A stretch of DNA of 64,000 bases from Pseudomonas vlassakiae. GTDB lineage: Bacteria; Pseudomonadota; Gammaproteobacteria; Pseudomonadales; Pseudomonadaceae. Under the pieces are notes generated by a model. It ran no database searches. It was not told the origin of the DNA and saw only the letters and a program-made list of their open reading frames with translations. The DNA is taken from positions 248,001 through 312,000 of the forward strand of contig NZ_JABWRP020000002.1 in NCBI RefSeq assembly GCF_014269035.2. The letters run 5' to 3'. Positions 19,469-28,060 of this stretch are shown here, piece by piece. Every line of letters begins with the position of its first letter. Positions within the stretch are counted from its first letter, which is position 1. Both the position numbers and the translations under genes were made by a program.

Positions 19469-19534
19469 TATTTGTGTCAGCTATAATTTCAGCAGACTTT
19501 TCATGACTGTTAGCTCATAGGGCGCCCAACTGCG

Positions 19535-19999
19535 TTAATCACTAGTGGTCATCCAGTACCGCTGCACCGTTGTCTTAGAAAGCCCCAACGTCTGCGCAAC
19601 CTCCATCCGACTTAGCCCCTGAGCCTTCAGCCTTTGCACTTCGGCATTTGCCTTCATGGCACGCGCAGTGGTGGGGTGAGGGGCGTCAATGGCACCAGGC
19701 TCAGCGGGAGGGACAGCGTCGAGCAGTTGCAGCTTCTCCAGATCGGCAGTTGCTAGAGCCAGCAGTTGACTTGGAGTGACGCCTCGCTCGGCTGCGAGCG
19801 CAATAGCGAGAAGAGCGACCGGCTCCACGCCCAGAGCCCCTGCAAGCTCCACACTGAGCTTCAGCGTCGGGCTCGTTTTCCCGGCCTCCAACTGGCTGAT
19901 GTGTGACGAAGCAATCTGGTCGCCAAGGTCTTTTTGGTTCAATTGGCGGCTGACGCGGACTAGGCGCAGCGCGGACGCGAAGCCCTTGGGAATCGACAT
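19535..19999 (-). CDS. XRE-family regulator with second helix-turn-helix
   Basis: 154 residues from the ATG at 19999 (MSIPKGFASALRL), with GGAAG 7 bases before. An N-terminal XRE domain (LRLVRVSRQLNQKDLGDQIASSHIS and QLEAGKTSPTLKL, residues 6-60) is joined to a C-terminal resolvase-type helix-turn-helix (GLSRMEVAQTLGLSKTTVQRYW). Two DNA-binding units in so short a protein suggest a repressor of the divergent phosphoesterase operon, about 200 bp away, and of itself. Confidence 0.82.
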   Translation of the reverse strand: MSIPKGFASALRLVRVSRQLNQKDLGDQIASSHISQLEAGKTSPTLKLSVELAGALGVEPVALLAIALAAERGVTPSQLLALATADLEKLQLLDAVPPAEPGAIDAPHPTTARAMKANAEVQRLKAQGLSRMEVAQTLGLSKTTVQRYWMTTSD

Positions 20000-20200
20000 T
20001 TCACGGCTTCCAAAAAAGGAACGGTATGCCGTGTTTGCGATGATCCAAACAAATCTATATAGTTGAATCGTATGGATCAGGTCGTGCGCATGTCGCTGCC
20101 TCACCATTTGCCTTACCTGAGCCCCGCCGCCTCAAAGAGAAGGCAGTTTCAATATAAGACTAATTCGACTTTTACCACCAGGCCCCTAGCGGCTGGCCAA

Positions 20201-20962
20201 ATGCTGGAGAACTTCTTGCGCGTCCGAATCTACTCTGACCTTCACGTCGAGTTCGCCGCCCAACCGAAGCTCGATTTCGAGGGCGCCGTTGATGACGACC
20301 TGGTGATCTTGGCGGGTGACATTCATACCAAGGGGCGCGGCGTTACCTGGGCACAGAACGCCTTTCCAGTCCCGACTGTGTACGTCTGCGGCAACCACGA
20401 ATTTTATAAGGGCCATATTGATCGCACGCTTCAGTCGATGAAGAAGTCCGCTGCTGGCACTAATGTCCACGTGCTCGAAAATGAGTCGATGACCATTGGC
20501 GATCTTCGCATTATGGGTGCCTGCGCTTGGACAGATTTTTCTTCGAAGGGAAGCGTCTACCAGTCTTCCCAGGAAGCTCGCAGTGTCATGAACGACTTCC
20601 GCTTGATCAGGGCAGGTAATGAATACCGGAAATTAAGAGTCGACGATATCATTCGGCGAAATCACCAGACCTATGACTATCTAAGTCAAGAACTAGCCAA
20701 GGATTTTGACGGCAAGACGTTGGTAGTTACTCACCATTGTCCTCTTGTTGAATTCTCAGGGGCTGAGAAAGATTCGGAGTTGATGCCTGCGTATTCCAAT
20801 GAATGGCCAGAGCTAGTAGGCCAAGCTGATTACTGGGTTTTTGGGCACACTCACCATCGAGTAGATGCGATGGTTGCCGGGTGTCGCTTAATTAGTAACC
20901 CTAGAGGCTATCCCAATGAAAAGTGCGGGTTCGATCAAGGGTTTGTCCTTGAAATTATTTGA
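20201..20962 (+). CDS. Calcineurin-like metallophosphoesterase
   Basis: 253 residues from the ATG at 20201; a TTG at 20216 behind GGAG gives MRVRIYSDLHVEF, the more typical family start. The metal-binding motifs are complete: DLH, LAGDIH, CGNHEF, VTHHCP and FGHTHHR in the standard order. Substrate is unknown; the family cleaves phosphodiesters of nucleotides, nucleic acids or proteins. It is divergent from the XRE regulator and followed after 15 bp by a small gene, probably one operon. Confidence 0.85.
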   Translation: MLENFLRVRIYSDLHVEFAAQPKLDFEGAVDDDLVILAGDIHTKGRGVTWAQNAFPVPTVYVCGNHEFYKGHIDRTLQSMKKSAAGTNVHVLENESMTIGDLRIMGACAWTDFSSKGSVYQSSQEARSVMNDFRLIRAGNEYRKLRVDDIIRRNHQTYDYLSQELAKDFDGKTLVVTHHCPLVEFSGAEKDSELMPAYSNEWPELVGQADYWVFGHTHHRVDAMVAGCRLISNPRGYPNEKCGFDQGFVLEII

Positions 20963-20977
20963 GATAGTTGGATTGTA

Positions 20978-21286
20978 ATGCCAAATTATGTAGAGAAGTT
21001 GGCGGCGGCAGCCCATCAAAAATTCAGTCGCGCTGTAACCGGCTACTTGCTGGACGCGCGGCTCAAAGAGAGTGGTGTCAGAGGTGCGATATTCAGTGAC
21101 TCTCTCAATAGATACCAGGATGGCGATAGCATCACGACGAGTGCTATCCAGGAGACACGTCAGGAGCATGGCTACACACTGTTTTTGACTGTCTCAGGGT
21201 CGTGCTATGTAGCTGTCACTCATCTGCTCTTCGTAGAGGAAAGCTTCGGCGGTATTTCGCAGACGGTCATACTGCGCGCCAGTTAA
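20978..21286 (+). CDS. Hypothetical small protein
   Basis: 102 residues, predicted alpha+beta, with the phrase YQDGDSITTSAIQETRQEHGYTLFLTVSGSCYVAV that reads like a compact beta-rich domain. Not recognised. Start ATG with GGA upstream, 15 bp after the phosphoesterase stop, so probably co-transcribed with it. Confidence 0.6.
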   Translation: MPNYVEKLAAAAHQKFSRAVTGYLLDARLKESGVRGAIFSDSLNRYQDGDSITTSAIQETRQEHGYTLFLTVSGSCYVAVTHLLFVEESFGGISQTVILRAS

Positions 21287-21364
21287 ATGGGTGTAGATGA
21301 TGGTTGCTCAGTTGATCCCGGCGTCATAAAAAGTTACTAAGATGGACATAGGTAAGGGAAGTGC

Positions 21365-21862
21365 ATGTCTGAATTGAAGAAGGCCAAAATCATAGTAAAA
21401 AATTACGATGCTCAGGATAGTTCTGAAATTGATGCGCTTTACACGCGAGTCAGGGTAGAGGATGAGCAGGGCAAGGCGTTCTACTATAAACAAGTAGTTG
21501 TTCCAACGTATCTGCGGCGACATGGTGCGCTCGTTACGGACTCACCACGCACTTGGTATTATAAACATTCCTCCAAAAAGTCGATCATTATCGTGGCCGT
21601 CGAGAAATCTGATGGCAAGGTCGAGTATGATTTTGACGATCTTCGAATTATCGCTCGGTCGACTTTGTTGAAAGGCATTTTGATGTCTGTGGCGGCAATT
21701 CCAATGGGAGTGATTGCTGCGACAGCCACGTTTGGTCTCGGGCTAATTTTGATTCCTATGGCGTTTTGGTACAGCTACAGAAACATTTTCAAGCTGCCAG
21801 GCCTGTTGAGTCGGAAGAAATTGGTGGGCGAGTTTGCGGCTTACGGGGTCACTGTTAAATAG
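21365..21862 (+). CDS. Hypothetical protein with two membrane segments
   Basis: 165 residues, ATG with AAGGGAAG upstream. The first ~95 residues are soluble and beta-rich; two hydrophobic segments follow (GILMSVAAIPMGVIAATATF and GLILIPMAFWYSYRNIF, about 105-145). Not recognised. It lies in the same direction as the phosphoesterase cluster, 78 bp downstream. Confidence 0.65.
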   Translation: MSELKKAKIIVKNYDAQDSSEIDALYTRVRVEDEQGKAFYYKQVVVPTYLRRHGALVTDSPRTWYYKHSSKKSIIIVAVEKSDGKVEYDFDDLRIIARSTLLKGILMSVAAIPMGVIAATATFGLGLILIPMAFWYSYRNIFKLPGLLSRKKLVGEFAAYGVTVK

Positions 21863-22083
21863 AGGAAGTGTCAAAGTGACTGGGCGCTACCCAGTCTGCT
21901 CATGCGTAATCATCACTGCATGGGCTTCTGGCCCACTCGGTCACAATGGATGCGGATCAGCCCCAACTCGGGTGATGAATCTCATGGGCCCAAACGTTAA
22001 GATAATCAGGTTTGGCCCCTGTGGCTTTGCACCTTGGTGGTCGCGAGGCAGCCCGCGTGATTGGAGCGTTTTACCGATTGGAC

Positions 22084-24330
22084 ATGTCAGCCATCAAGGC
22101 ACGCCTGCATAGAACCTATGCGCTCACTGTCATGCGGATCTTTCAAGCTAAGACAAAATTCGGGTTCTGGCGGTCGCGTCACGGCATGAGATTGATTGCC
22201 ATCCCCGTTCTCGGTGGAGTGGCTGTAAGCATCCTGATGATTCCCTTTTTACAGTCTTTGGTAGGCGACGTCTTCAGTAGGCAAGAGAACCTGGGTGCGC
22301 TCAGAAGTCTTCTCGGAGGGATGGGGTCGGCATTGATTGGAGCTGCAGCGATAGCATTCTCCATCATCGTCTTCGCGATGCAGACGAACGTTGAGCGGAT
22401 GCCCCATGGGCTTTTCAAGCAGTTCAGTTCTGATCGGCGGTTGCTCTGCTCGTTCGTCGGATCGTTCCTCACCGCCATCGCAATTTCAGGCACATCGTTG
22501 ATCCCGGATGCGAGTTGGGCGATCCCAGCGATGCTCACCGCTATCTGGGGTATCGCTGCGATCGTGCTCTTTTTTCTTTACGCCTACCGTCGAGCGCTCC
22601 AGCTTATCAATCCAATGGAGCAGCTCAACATCATGTCGAACATGTTGAGTCGCGATTTGCGGAGATGGAGCCGGCTAGCGGACAACGCTGCCATCCTCAT
22701 GAGAAAGGGGGCGGCTCCTGAGGCCAATGGGGAAGGTGAGCGGTTCCAGTTCAACGAAACGAAAGCAGCCTTTTACCAAGCCAATCCTCAATGGGTCACC
22801 GCCGCGCACCAAGCGATCCACTATGGAATTTCATATGCGAAGCGCTTCGCCGGCCAAGGCGATTACGAAGTCACCGACTCTGCTTTCCATCACCTAGTGC
22901 TGATCAATGCCGCTTACTGTGCTGCCAAAAATGGCACATTTGTTGGCGGCAAAGGTTTTTTTGCCGTTCCAGGAGAGAGCGACCACACCATCAACACTAC
23001 GCTTGAGCAATTGAGGCAGACAATGCAAGACGCGCTATCCAGGGGTGATGAGCGACTTGCAGAGAGCACGATCCGCGCGTTTGGTGGGCTTTATGGGGTG
23101 TATCTGGGGATCGACTATTCCGGGCGCGAGCGCAGAAAGCATCACGCCCTGCTTGCCTCAACCTATTTGGCTTCGGCGGTTGAATCTGTCGCAGCTCACG
23201 ACATGCCTGATCTGATGATGCAAGGCATTCGAATAATGGGTAAGGCATCAGTCGTGGCTCTCGAACACATGCCCTCCAGCGACATCGGTACTTTAGTGGA
23301 GAAAATCGGCACCTTCTCGCTGGTGGGGGTGGTGAAGGCGAGCCACCAACCTGTCACGCTGACCGGCGTCGAGCAGCTCGCTACCATAACCCTTGAGCTT
23401 CTAGTCAAGGGCGACCGTGATGTGAGCGCGCTTGTCAGTAAGCTGCGTTCTGCAGTGGCGACAGTCTCGAAGAACTATCTAGGCACTGTGGATGTGGGGC
23501 TTGCATCCATTCACAGCATGACGCTCGGGCCATATTTTTCGGGCACCAGCGTCGACTCGTTTAGAGGTCGGCTTACTGCTCTTGTAAACGAGTTATTAGC
23601 AGCGCCTCAGGAACACGATCAGGCGGCGAGGATCATTAGCAATGTCGAGACCTGGGCCCACCAAATCTTCATTACGCAGAAGGAGCTCCTGCTGTTAGCT
23701 GTGCAGAGGCGATCTCAGTTTACCTTTGATGCTATCGGCTGGGCTCTCGACATTTCGGCACTCTTGAGTGCTCTGTCCGAAGCCCCTGCCTGCCCGGAAC
23801 ATCTGCAAGACAGACTAATCCGTCACGCTGATTGGCTACTGGCCACGCTTTCATGGATCCCAGATGACAGGGAGACGGTGACCTTCGTTGAAAACTTTGC
23901 GCTTACCGAATGTTTGTTTGAGTCCGCGTGGCGCAGCTTTAGGCGTGGTGGTGAGGGGCTCTACATTCAATCCCGAAAGATGTTGATAGAGTGGGGGAAG
24001 AAAGGTGGGAGTCAGGAAACTGGTTGGGACATTCTAAATAGCGCTGTGCAAGGGCTGACAGCTTTGGCGCTCGCCAAAGGAGACGAGGACAGCTTGATGA
24101 ACCTCAAGGCCGACCTGCGGGTGATGCTCGCCAGCGACGGAGCTCCTTCTCAGGAAATCCGTCAACGAGCGGCTGATCGATTAACCGAACGTGCCCATAA
24201 CCCCTTTGGCAATCGCGTATTCCGTTCCATCGACCACGTTCTTGGCCAGCAAGCGCCAAACCGCGTGCGTGAAGCGTTGCTTGAGATGGCACAGATTCTA
24301 GTCGGTGAGCCGCAGCCGGGAGCCATGTGA
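22084..24330 (+). CDS. Large membrane protein, DUF2254-like N-terminus
   Basis: About 748 residues from the ATG at 22084 (MSAIKARL); the start is uncertain, with an ATG at 22132 also possible and no strong ribosome site. Four hydrophobic segments fall in the first ~185 residues (IPVLGGVAVSILMIPF, GSALIGAAAIAFSIIVFAM, LLCSFVGSFLTAIAISG, ALTAIWGIAAIVLFFLYAY). The order, with QTNVERMPHGLFKQF after the second, recalls DUF2254 membrane proteins. The remaining ~550 residues are soluble, helical, repeat-like and rich in Leu/Ala. Function unknown; a membrane-anchored helical scaffold is a fair description. Confidence 0.7.
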   Translation: MSAIKARLHRTYALTVMRIFQAKTKFGFWRSRHGMRLIAIPVLGGVAVSILMIPFLQSLVGDVFSRQENLGALRSLLGGMGSALIGAAAIAFSIIVFAMQTNVERMPHGLFKQFSSDRRLLCSFVGSFLTAIAISGTSLIPDASWAIPAMLTAIWGIAAIVLFFLYAYRRALQLINPMEQLNIMSNMLSRDLRRWSRLADNAAILMRKGAAPEANGEGERFQFNETKAAFYQANPQWVTAAHQAIHYGISYAKRFAGQGDYEVTDSAFHHLVLINAAYCAAKNGTFVGGKGFFAVPGESDHTINTTLEQLRQTMQDALSRGDERLAESTIRAFGGLYGVYLGIDYSGRERRKHHALLASTYLASAVESVAAHDMPDLMMQGIRIMGKASVVALEHMPSSDIGTLVEKIGTFSLVGVVKASHQPVTLTGVEQLATITLELLVKGDRDVSALVSKLRSAVATVSKNYLGTVDVGLASIHSMTLGPYFSGTSVDSFRGRLTALVNELLAAPQEHDQAARIISNVETWAHQIFITQKELLLLAVQRRSQFTFDAIGWALDISALLSALSEAPACPEHLQDRLIRHADWLLATLSWIPDDRETVTFVENFALTECLFESAWRSFRRGGEGLYIQSRKMLIEWGKKGGSQETGWDILNSAVQGLTALALAKGDEDSLMNLKADLRVMLASDGAPSQEIRQRAADRLTERAHNPFGNRVFRSIDHVLGQQAPNRVREALLEMAQILVGEPQPGAM

Positions 24331-24345
24331 TGACTCCCACAAGTC

Positions 24346-25008
24346 TTAGTCCTGGGCTTGATTCACAACTGTCTGCGCGTGCCTCATCACTCGACTGCAC
24401 ACGTTGAAGAGGTCGAAAGCTGTCACTTGGTGCTTTTCGCCCAAGTCGAAAATTTCCTCAAGCTTGTGCTCCTTCCCAGTACCTGGATCTGGATATCGAC
24501 CAGCCCAGCTGATGAAGTGGCTGAGCCCTCGCAGAATGGCTCTGTCTTTCTTTGAGAGGTCGGGCAGGAACGAGGCAAGGTCATCAAGCCGATGATGCAA
24601 AGTTTTCTTGCCCATCTGGGTGTAACCCTCGATCCCCTTCTCGACGATGATCATCGCCTTGAGACTGACTTCAAGACTGTAGCCAATGAGCATCATGGCG
24701 ATCGCGCAGTACTGGCTCTCACAGACCTCTCGGACAGAAAGGGGCATCTCTGAGAATTTCTGTTCCTTGAGAAGCACTGCTGATGCCGCCTCAGACATAG
24801 CATGCGCTTGGGTCATCCAAAGCACAGGGTTCTTCAATTGCTCGCTCAAGGGTGTGATGGATGGATCGATAGGATAGCCAGCACACAAGCTCGCGGTTTC
24901 CCACTTCATCGCACCTAGTGCGCTGTGTGCGAAAGGGTCTTGGGCGAAGGTTTCTCGCCCTGGAGGGAGTGAGTTACGTTGATTAGCCATGCCTGAGGAA
25001 ATGTCCAT
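24346..25008 (-). CDS. HEPN-like hypothetical protein
   Basis: 220 residues from the ATG at 25008 (MDISSGMANQRN); an ATG at 24990 is equally possible. The C-terminal half has a HEPN-like pattern: a long helix YCAIAMMLIGYSLEVSLKAM, then LHHRLDDLASFLPDLS and LSHFISWAGRYPDPG. The Rx4-6H ribonuclease motif is not evident, so it may be a non-catalytic HEPN fold. It faces the large membrane-protein gene tail to tail, 15 bp apart. Confidence 0.6.
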   Translation of the reverse strand: MDISSGMANQRNSLPPGRETFAQDPFAHSALGAMKWETASLCAGYPIDPSITPLSEQLKNPVLWMTQAHAMSEAASAVLLKEQKFSEMPLSVREVCESQYCAIAMMLIGYSLEVSLKAMIIVEKGIEGYTQMGKKTLHHRLDDLASFLPDLSKKDRAILRGLSHFISWAGRYPDPGTGKEHKLEEIFDLGEKHQVTAFDLFNVCSRVMRHAQTVVNQAQD

Positions 25009-25235
25009 ATAGGGTTTGTGAATTGGATGGATCAGCGCCTGGAGTGTTGCTTGGCGCTCACCCATCCAGCGTCCGTTTTGCCCGGCAGGATATGCAAGGG
25101 CAAAGATTTTTCGCTATCTCGCTAGCATTGCTGATGCTGACTTTGAATGCTACAGAAGGAGGTGAGGAATCGTGTGTCGAACTGAGGCAGGCCAGCGAAC
25201 CGGTGGTGATAGGCCGACTCACCAAAGGAGGCTTT

Positions 25236-25481
25236 ATGAAGGGTGGCAAATCATTAGGTGCCCTGACTGAAGAAGAATTCACGACCATGATGCTGGAATT
25301 CGATGTGGCTGGTCAGTGGATGCTTGAGCAGTTGAAGCTGAGGCGTGCAAACGCAAGTACGACCGTTTCGCCGCTCCCTCTGGTGGAGTCGCTTGCACAT
25401 CCATCAGCAACAGAAGTTAGCACTGCCATAGGTGTCTGCAATGATGATATCCAAGCACATGATGGCTACCGTGATGACTGA
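25236..25481 (+). CDS. Hypothetical small acidic protein
   Basis: 81 residues from the ATG at 25236 (MKGGKSLGAL), chosen because a strong AAAGGAGG lies 4 bases upstream; the open frame extends further up but without a better start. Helical N-terminal part LTEEEFTTMMLEFDVAGQWMLEQLKLRR, then a Ser/Thr-rich tail. Not recognised. Confidence 0.45.
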   Translation: MKGGKSLGALTEEEFTTMMLEFDVAGQWMLEQLKLRRANASTTVSPLPLVESLAHPSATEVSTAIGVCNDDIQAHDGYRDD

Positions 25482-25671
25482 AAGTGCTTCCAGGTCACTG
25501 ACGGGCCAGGCGCTTGAACGTCAGCAGGTATGGCTGATTCAATCGCCTGTTCTTGATCTGAAAGCGAAGGGCTGCGATTCAAGCCGCGTGAGACGTAAGC
25601 CTACCCTGATGACGGCTGTCTTCCATTAGCAGTGAGTAGGTCAATATGCATCGTAAAGGCAGGAGCTAACA

Positions 25672-26154
25672 TTGATGGAACAGCACATCAGTGGCTTTGA
25701 GCATCGTGAGCAGTCCCAGTTGGAAGTTGTTGAACGGCTGGTAGCAACCATTGGGGCTGAGGCTTTTGAGGTTGAAGTGAAGCGCCTGACCGCTCTTCAA
25801 AAGGTCGATATTGATGCGCCCATGCAAATCATCATGCGCTGCCCGCATCATCCCCCGGTCGAGATGAGCGATGTACTCTTCTGCGTCTTAAGTCGCGCCT
25901 GTGACCAGATAATTAACCTAGAGCCTCGTCTGATCAATCTCCCTGCTTATGGGTGCCGTGACAGTCAGCGAACAGCTCTACCGCAGAGACTTTGGCTTGA
26001 CCTTGTAAGGTACGCCCGTGAAAAATTTGACCCCGCTGCGCTGGATGCAGAATTTATAGCAACGCGGCTGAAAGATGGCCTGTCGAGCAGAGAGGCTTTT
26101 GATGCCCTGATCGATCTCAAGCGATCAAGGGGGGGCCAGGCCAACTATGTATGA
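25672..26154 (+). CDS. Hypothetical protein
   Basis: 160 residues from TTG 25672 or 159 from ATG 25675, behind AGGAG. Mostly helical and charged, with a Cys/His-containing segment MRCPHHPPVEMSDVLFCVLSRACDQ and a C-terminal helical pair (SSREAFDALIDLKRSRG). Not recognised. A weak codon bias toward GC-rich thirds supports coding. Confidence 0.6.
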   Translation: MMEQHISGFEHREQSQLEVVERLVATIGAEAFEVEVKRLTALQKVDIDAPMQIIMRCPHHPPVEMSDVLFCVLSRACDQIINLEPRLINLPAYGCRDSQRTALPQRLWLDLVRYAREKFDPAALDAEFIATRLKDGLSSREAFDALIDLKRSRGGQANYV

Positions 26155-26251
26155 CTAGAGCCTTGGGGAGGGCGTAAAGCTGGATTCGGCTCAGCTGGTT
26201 GATCGGCCATCGGTGTCTCTCTCTGCTGCATCAACTGAGAGCGAAGGTTTC

Positions 26252-26608
26252 TCAGGCGCCATAACCATTTTCCAAGCGCCTGATCAGCGCGATGGCATCC
26301 TGGACGGGCAGATCAACTGGGCGTTTCTGGCCTAGGATTCGCAAAGGTAGCGATAGCCAATTTATCGCGAGGGCCTCATCACCAAATAATTCAGCTGCTG
26401 CCTCAAGCAGCCGGGGGGCGATCGCCTCTTTTGACTCGCCGTTTCCCGGCGACGAGCGCATCGCATTGTCCAGCGCGGTTTCGAGCGTCTCCAACGCTTC
26501 TCTGACACGGGCGTCCTCTCGAAAATCGTCACTGTTTGGTTGGTGCTCTTTACAGTGGCGCAAGAGAGCCTCTGCGTCGTTTACGTTCAGATCGAGCACA
26601 ATCAGCAT
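26252..26608 (-). CDS. MbcA/ParS/Xre-type antitoxin-like protein
   Basis: 118 residues from the ATG at 26608 (MLIVLDLNVND). Two modules are visible. Residues 1-50 are a short helical module shared with the 53-residue protein at 28743-28904. The C-terminal ~60 residues (AAELFGDEALAINWL through RRLENGYGA) match the toxin-binding domain of MbcA/ParS/Xre antitoxins (DUF2384). The usual XRE DNA-binding domain is replaced by the N-terminal module. No RES-domain toxin is next to it, so its partner is unknown. Confidence 0.7.
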   Translation of the reverse strand: MLIVLDLNVNDAEALLRHCKEHQPNSDDFREDARVREALETLETALDNAMRSSPGNGESKEAIAPRLLEAAAELFGDEALAINWLSLPLRILGQKRPVDLPVQDAIALIRRLENGYGA

Positions 26609-26715
26609 GTCAATTCCTTCAAGCAAAAATCAACGCTCAAACCAGCCAGTCCAGTGACAGGCCGACCCTGGTCGGGGCTGTCTGCTTCCCCGTCTCGACC
26701 CAGACATGGGGACAC

Positions 26716-27138
26716 TCATGCTGATGTCGAAACAAGCCCGAGCTCAGTCAGTGCTTTCACTTGGTCTGGCTCTATTACGCGAGAGATTTCCAATGACGTC
26801 CAGGTCGAGATCTCTTGCCGAAAAATCTCACCAGAGCGAATTGGCATCGTCGACACCGCATCGATCATTCCAACTCTTTTGTTCTCAAAACGATCCAGGT
26901 CGTCTAGCTGCAGGAAATAGCAATTCGCGTCCTGAGAGTAGACGAGCCCAGCAGAGGCACGAAGATGCAGATGCTCACGCAGTAACTCTAAGGCGAAGCC
27001 AATACCCCGGACAGCTTCGACTGCAATGATCATTCGATTGGGACACAACGGCAAATCATGTTGAGCTGCTCGTGGGAGGGACTCAGACGATTGATGACGC
27101 CCATCGCAATCGATCTTCGGTAGTCCAGTCTTTTCCAT
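26716..27138 (-). CDS. Hypothetical protein downstream of palindromic operators
   Basis: 140 residues, ATG at 27138; an inner Met at 27033 (MIIAVEAVRGIG) could be the true start. It has no motif I recognise: a helical core (GIGFALELLREHLHL) and a C-terminal part with repeated acidic residues. It lies upstream of the antitoxin-like gene at 26252 in the same direction, 107 bp apart, and directly downstream of two palindromes, so it could be the partner of that gene. Function not assigned. Confidence 0.5.
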   Translation of the reverse strand: MEKTGLPKIDCDGRHQSSESLPRAAQHDLPLCPNRMIIAVEAVRGIGFALELLREHLHLRASAGLVYSQDANCYFLQLDDLDRFENKRVGMIDAVSTMPIRSGEIFRQEISTWTSLEISRVIEPDQVKALTELGLVSTSA

Positions 27139-27156
27139 GATTCACCTGTGAAATCT

Positions 27157-27220
27157 AAACTAGAGCTTAGTTTTGGCGATTGATGAGGCGAGGCGCGGGG
27201 AAATCTAAGCTTTAGCTTAG
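27157..27220 (-). promoter_or_regulatory. Paired palindromic operators
   Basis: Two dyads lie 32 bp apart upstream of the minus-strand gene at 27138: AAACTA-GAGCT-TAGTTT (27157-27173) and a perfect CTAAGCT-TT-AGCTTAG (27205-27220). The second has the same 7-bp arms and 2-bp spacer as the palindrome at 42584-42599, next to the other DUF2384-type gene. Likely repressor sites. Confidence 0.65.
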
Positions 27221-27291
27221 TTTCCAGCAAGCGTATGCCCATCCATGGGCCTTGAATCGAAAGCGACAGCTTCACTCAACAGATTTAGCTC

Positions 27292-27465
27292 TCACCGCCC
27301 TTTGGGCGGAGTGGGAGGATTCGAAGGGCTATCGCCTTGGCTGGTCGGCTGGTACCCCGCGCCTGGCTCTGGGCGGTTGAGCGGCACATGCTCTATAGGC
27401 TGGTACCCCTTTTTCAGGAGTTCAGGCTGATACCCATTACCAATGATCTGTCCCTTATCGCTCAT
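27292..27465 (-). CDS. Small GYQP-repeat protein
   Basis: 57 residues, starting at the ATG at 27465, four bases after the stop of the DUF6338-like gene. The sequence has three GYQP tetrapeptides (residues 11, 20 and 38) in a Pro/Gly-rich, unstructured chain ending PPTPPKGR. The hairpin of its terminator (CCGCCC-TTT-GGGCGG) overlaps its last codons. I recall similar short GYQP proteins as a recurrent but uncharacterised bacterial type. Coupling to the membrane protein suggests they work together. Confidence 0.7.
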   Translation of the reverse strand: MSDKGQIIGNGYQPELLKKGYQPIEHVPLNRPEPGAGYQPTSQGDSPSNPPTPPKGR

Positions 27466-27469
27466 GCAA

Positions 27470-28060
27470 TTACCCTCGGAATTGGCGAAACTCGATGTGA
27501 GCTATCTCTGAACCACTGACCAGTACACCTGCGCTGGACTCTACAGCACGGGTCAGGCCACCATCCTCAACTATCCATTCTTGCTCAAGGTAAATCTGCT
27601 CTGTAGCCGGGGCGCTGGATGCAAACGACCGTCCACCGTAAAGCCCGCCGATCATACCTCCGCCCTTGAGATGCACTATCACCCAGTAGGGTTTGCGCTG
27701 TTGGAACACAAAATCCCAAGGCTTGGCAGTAGGGTGGGGGGCATTCCTCTGAAACACCTCCCAGGATCGCATCCATCGCCACATGACCGCCCAGATGACG
27801 GGGCCTATCAGCAGAACCACTACGTAGAACAGCCCGTATAGGATCGGGTGTGCAGTACGCAGCGCGCTGTCCTCTACCGCGAAAATCAACCACAGGAACA
27901 ACGCGTAGTTGATGCAGCTGTATGCGATGGCATCGACTACCTGGTCTGCTGCATTGCGTATCACCCCAGGGTGGAAGAGCTGATAGCACTTGATGCTGAT
28001 AAAACCCGGAATGACAAAGGCGATAAACAGGATCAGCTTATCGGCTGCCCAAATATCCAT
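27470..28060 (-). CDS. DUF6338-like membrane protein
   Basis: 196 residues, with three hydrophobic segments in the first half (KLILFIAFVIPGFISIK, SCINYALFLWLIFAV, GLFYVVVLLIGPVIWAVMW) and a soluble beta-rich C-terminal domain (YWVIVHLKGGGMIGGLYGG, QIYLEQEWIVED) typical of the family I know as DUF6338. Function unknown. It is the first gene of a two-gene unit with the GYQP peptide; no ribosome site stands out before the ATG at 28060. Confidence 0.7.
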   Translation of the reverse strand: MDIWAADKLILFIAFVIPGFISIKCYQLFHPGVIRNAADQVVDAIAYSCINYALFLWLIFAVEDSALRTAHPILYGLFYVVVLLIGPVIWAVMWRWMRSWEVFQRNAPHPTAKPWDFVFQQRKPYWVIVHLKGGGMIGGLYGGRSFASSAPATEQIYLEQEWIVEDGGLTRAVESSAGVLVSGSEIAHIEFRQFRG

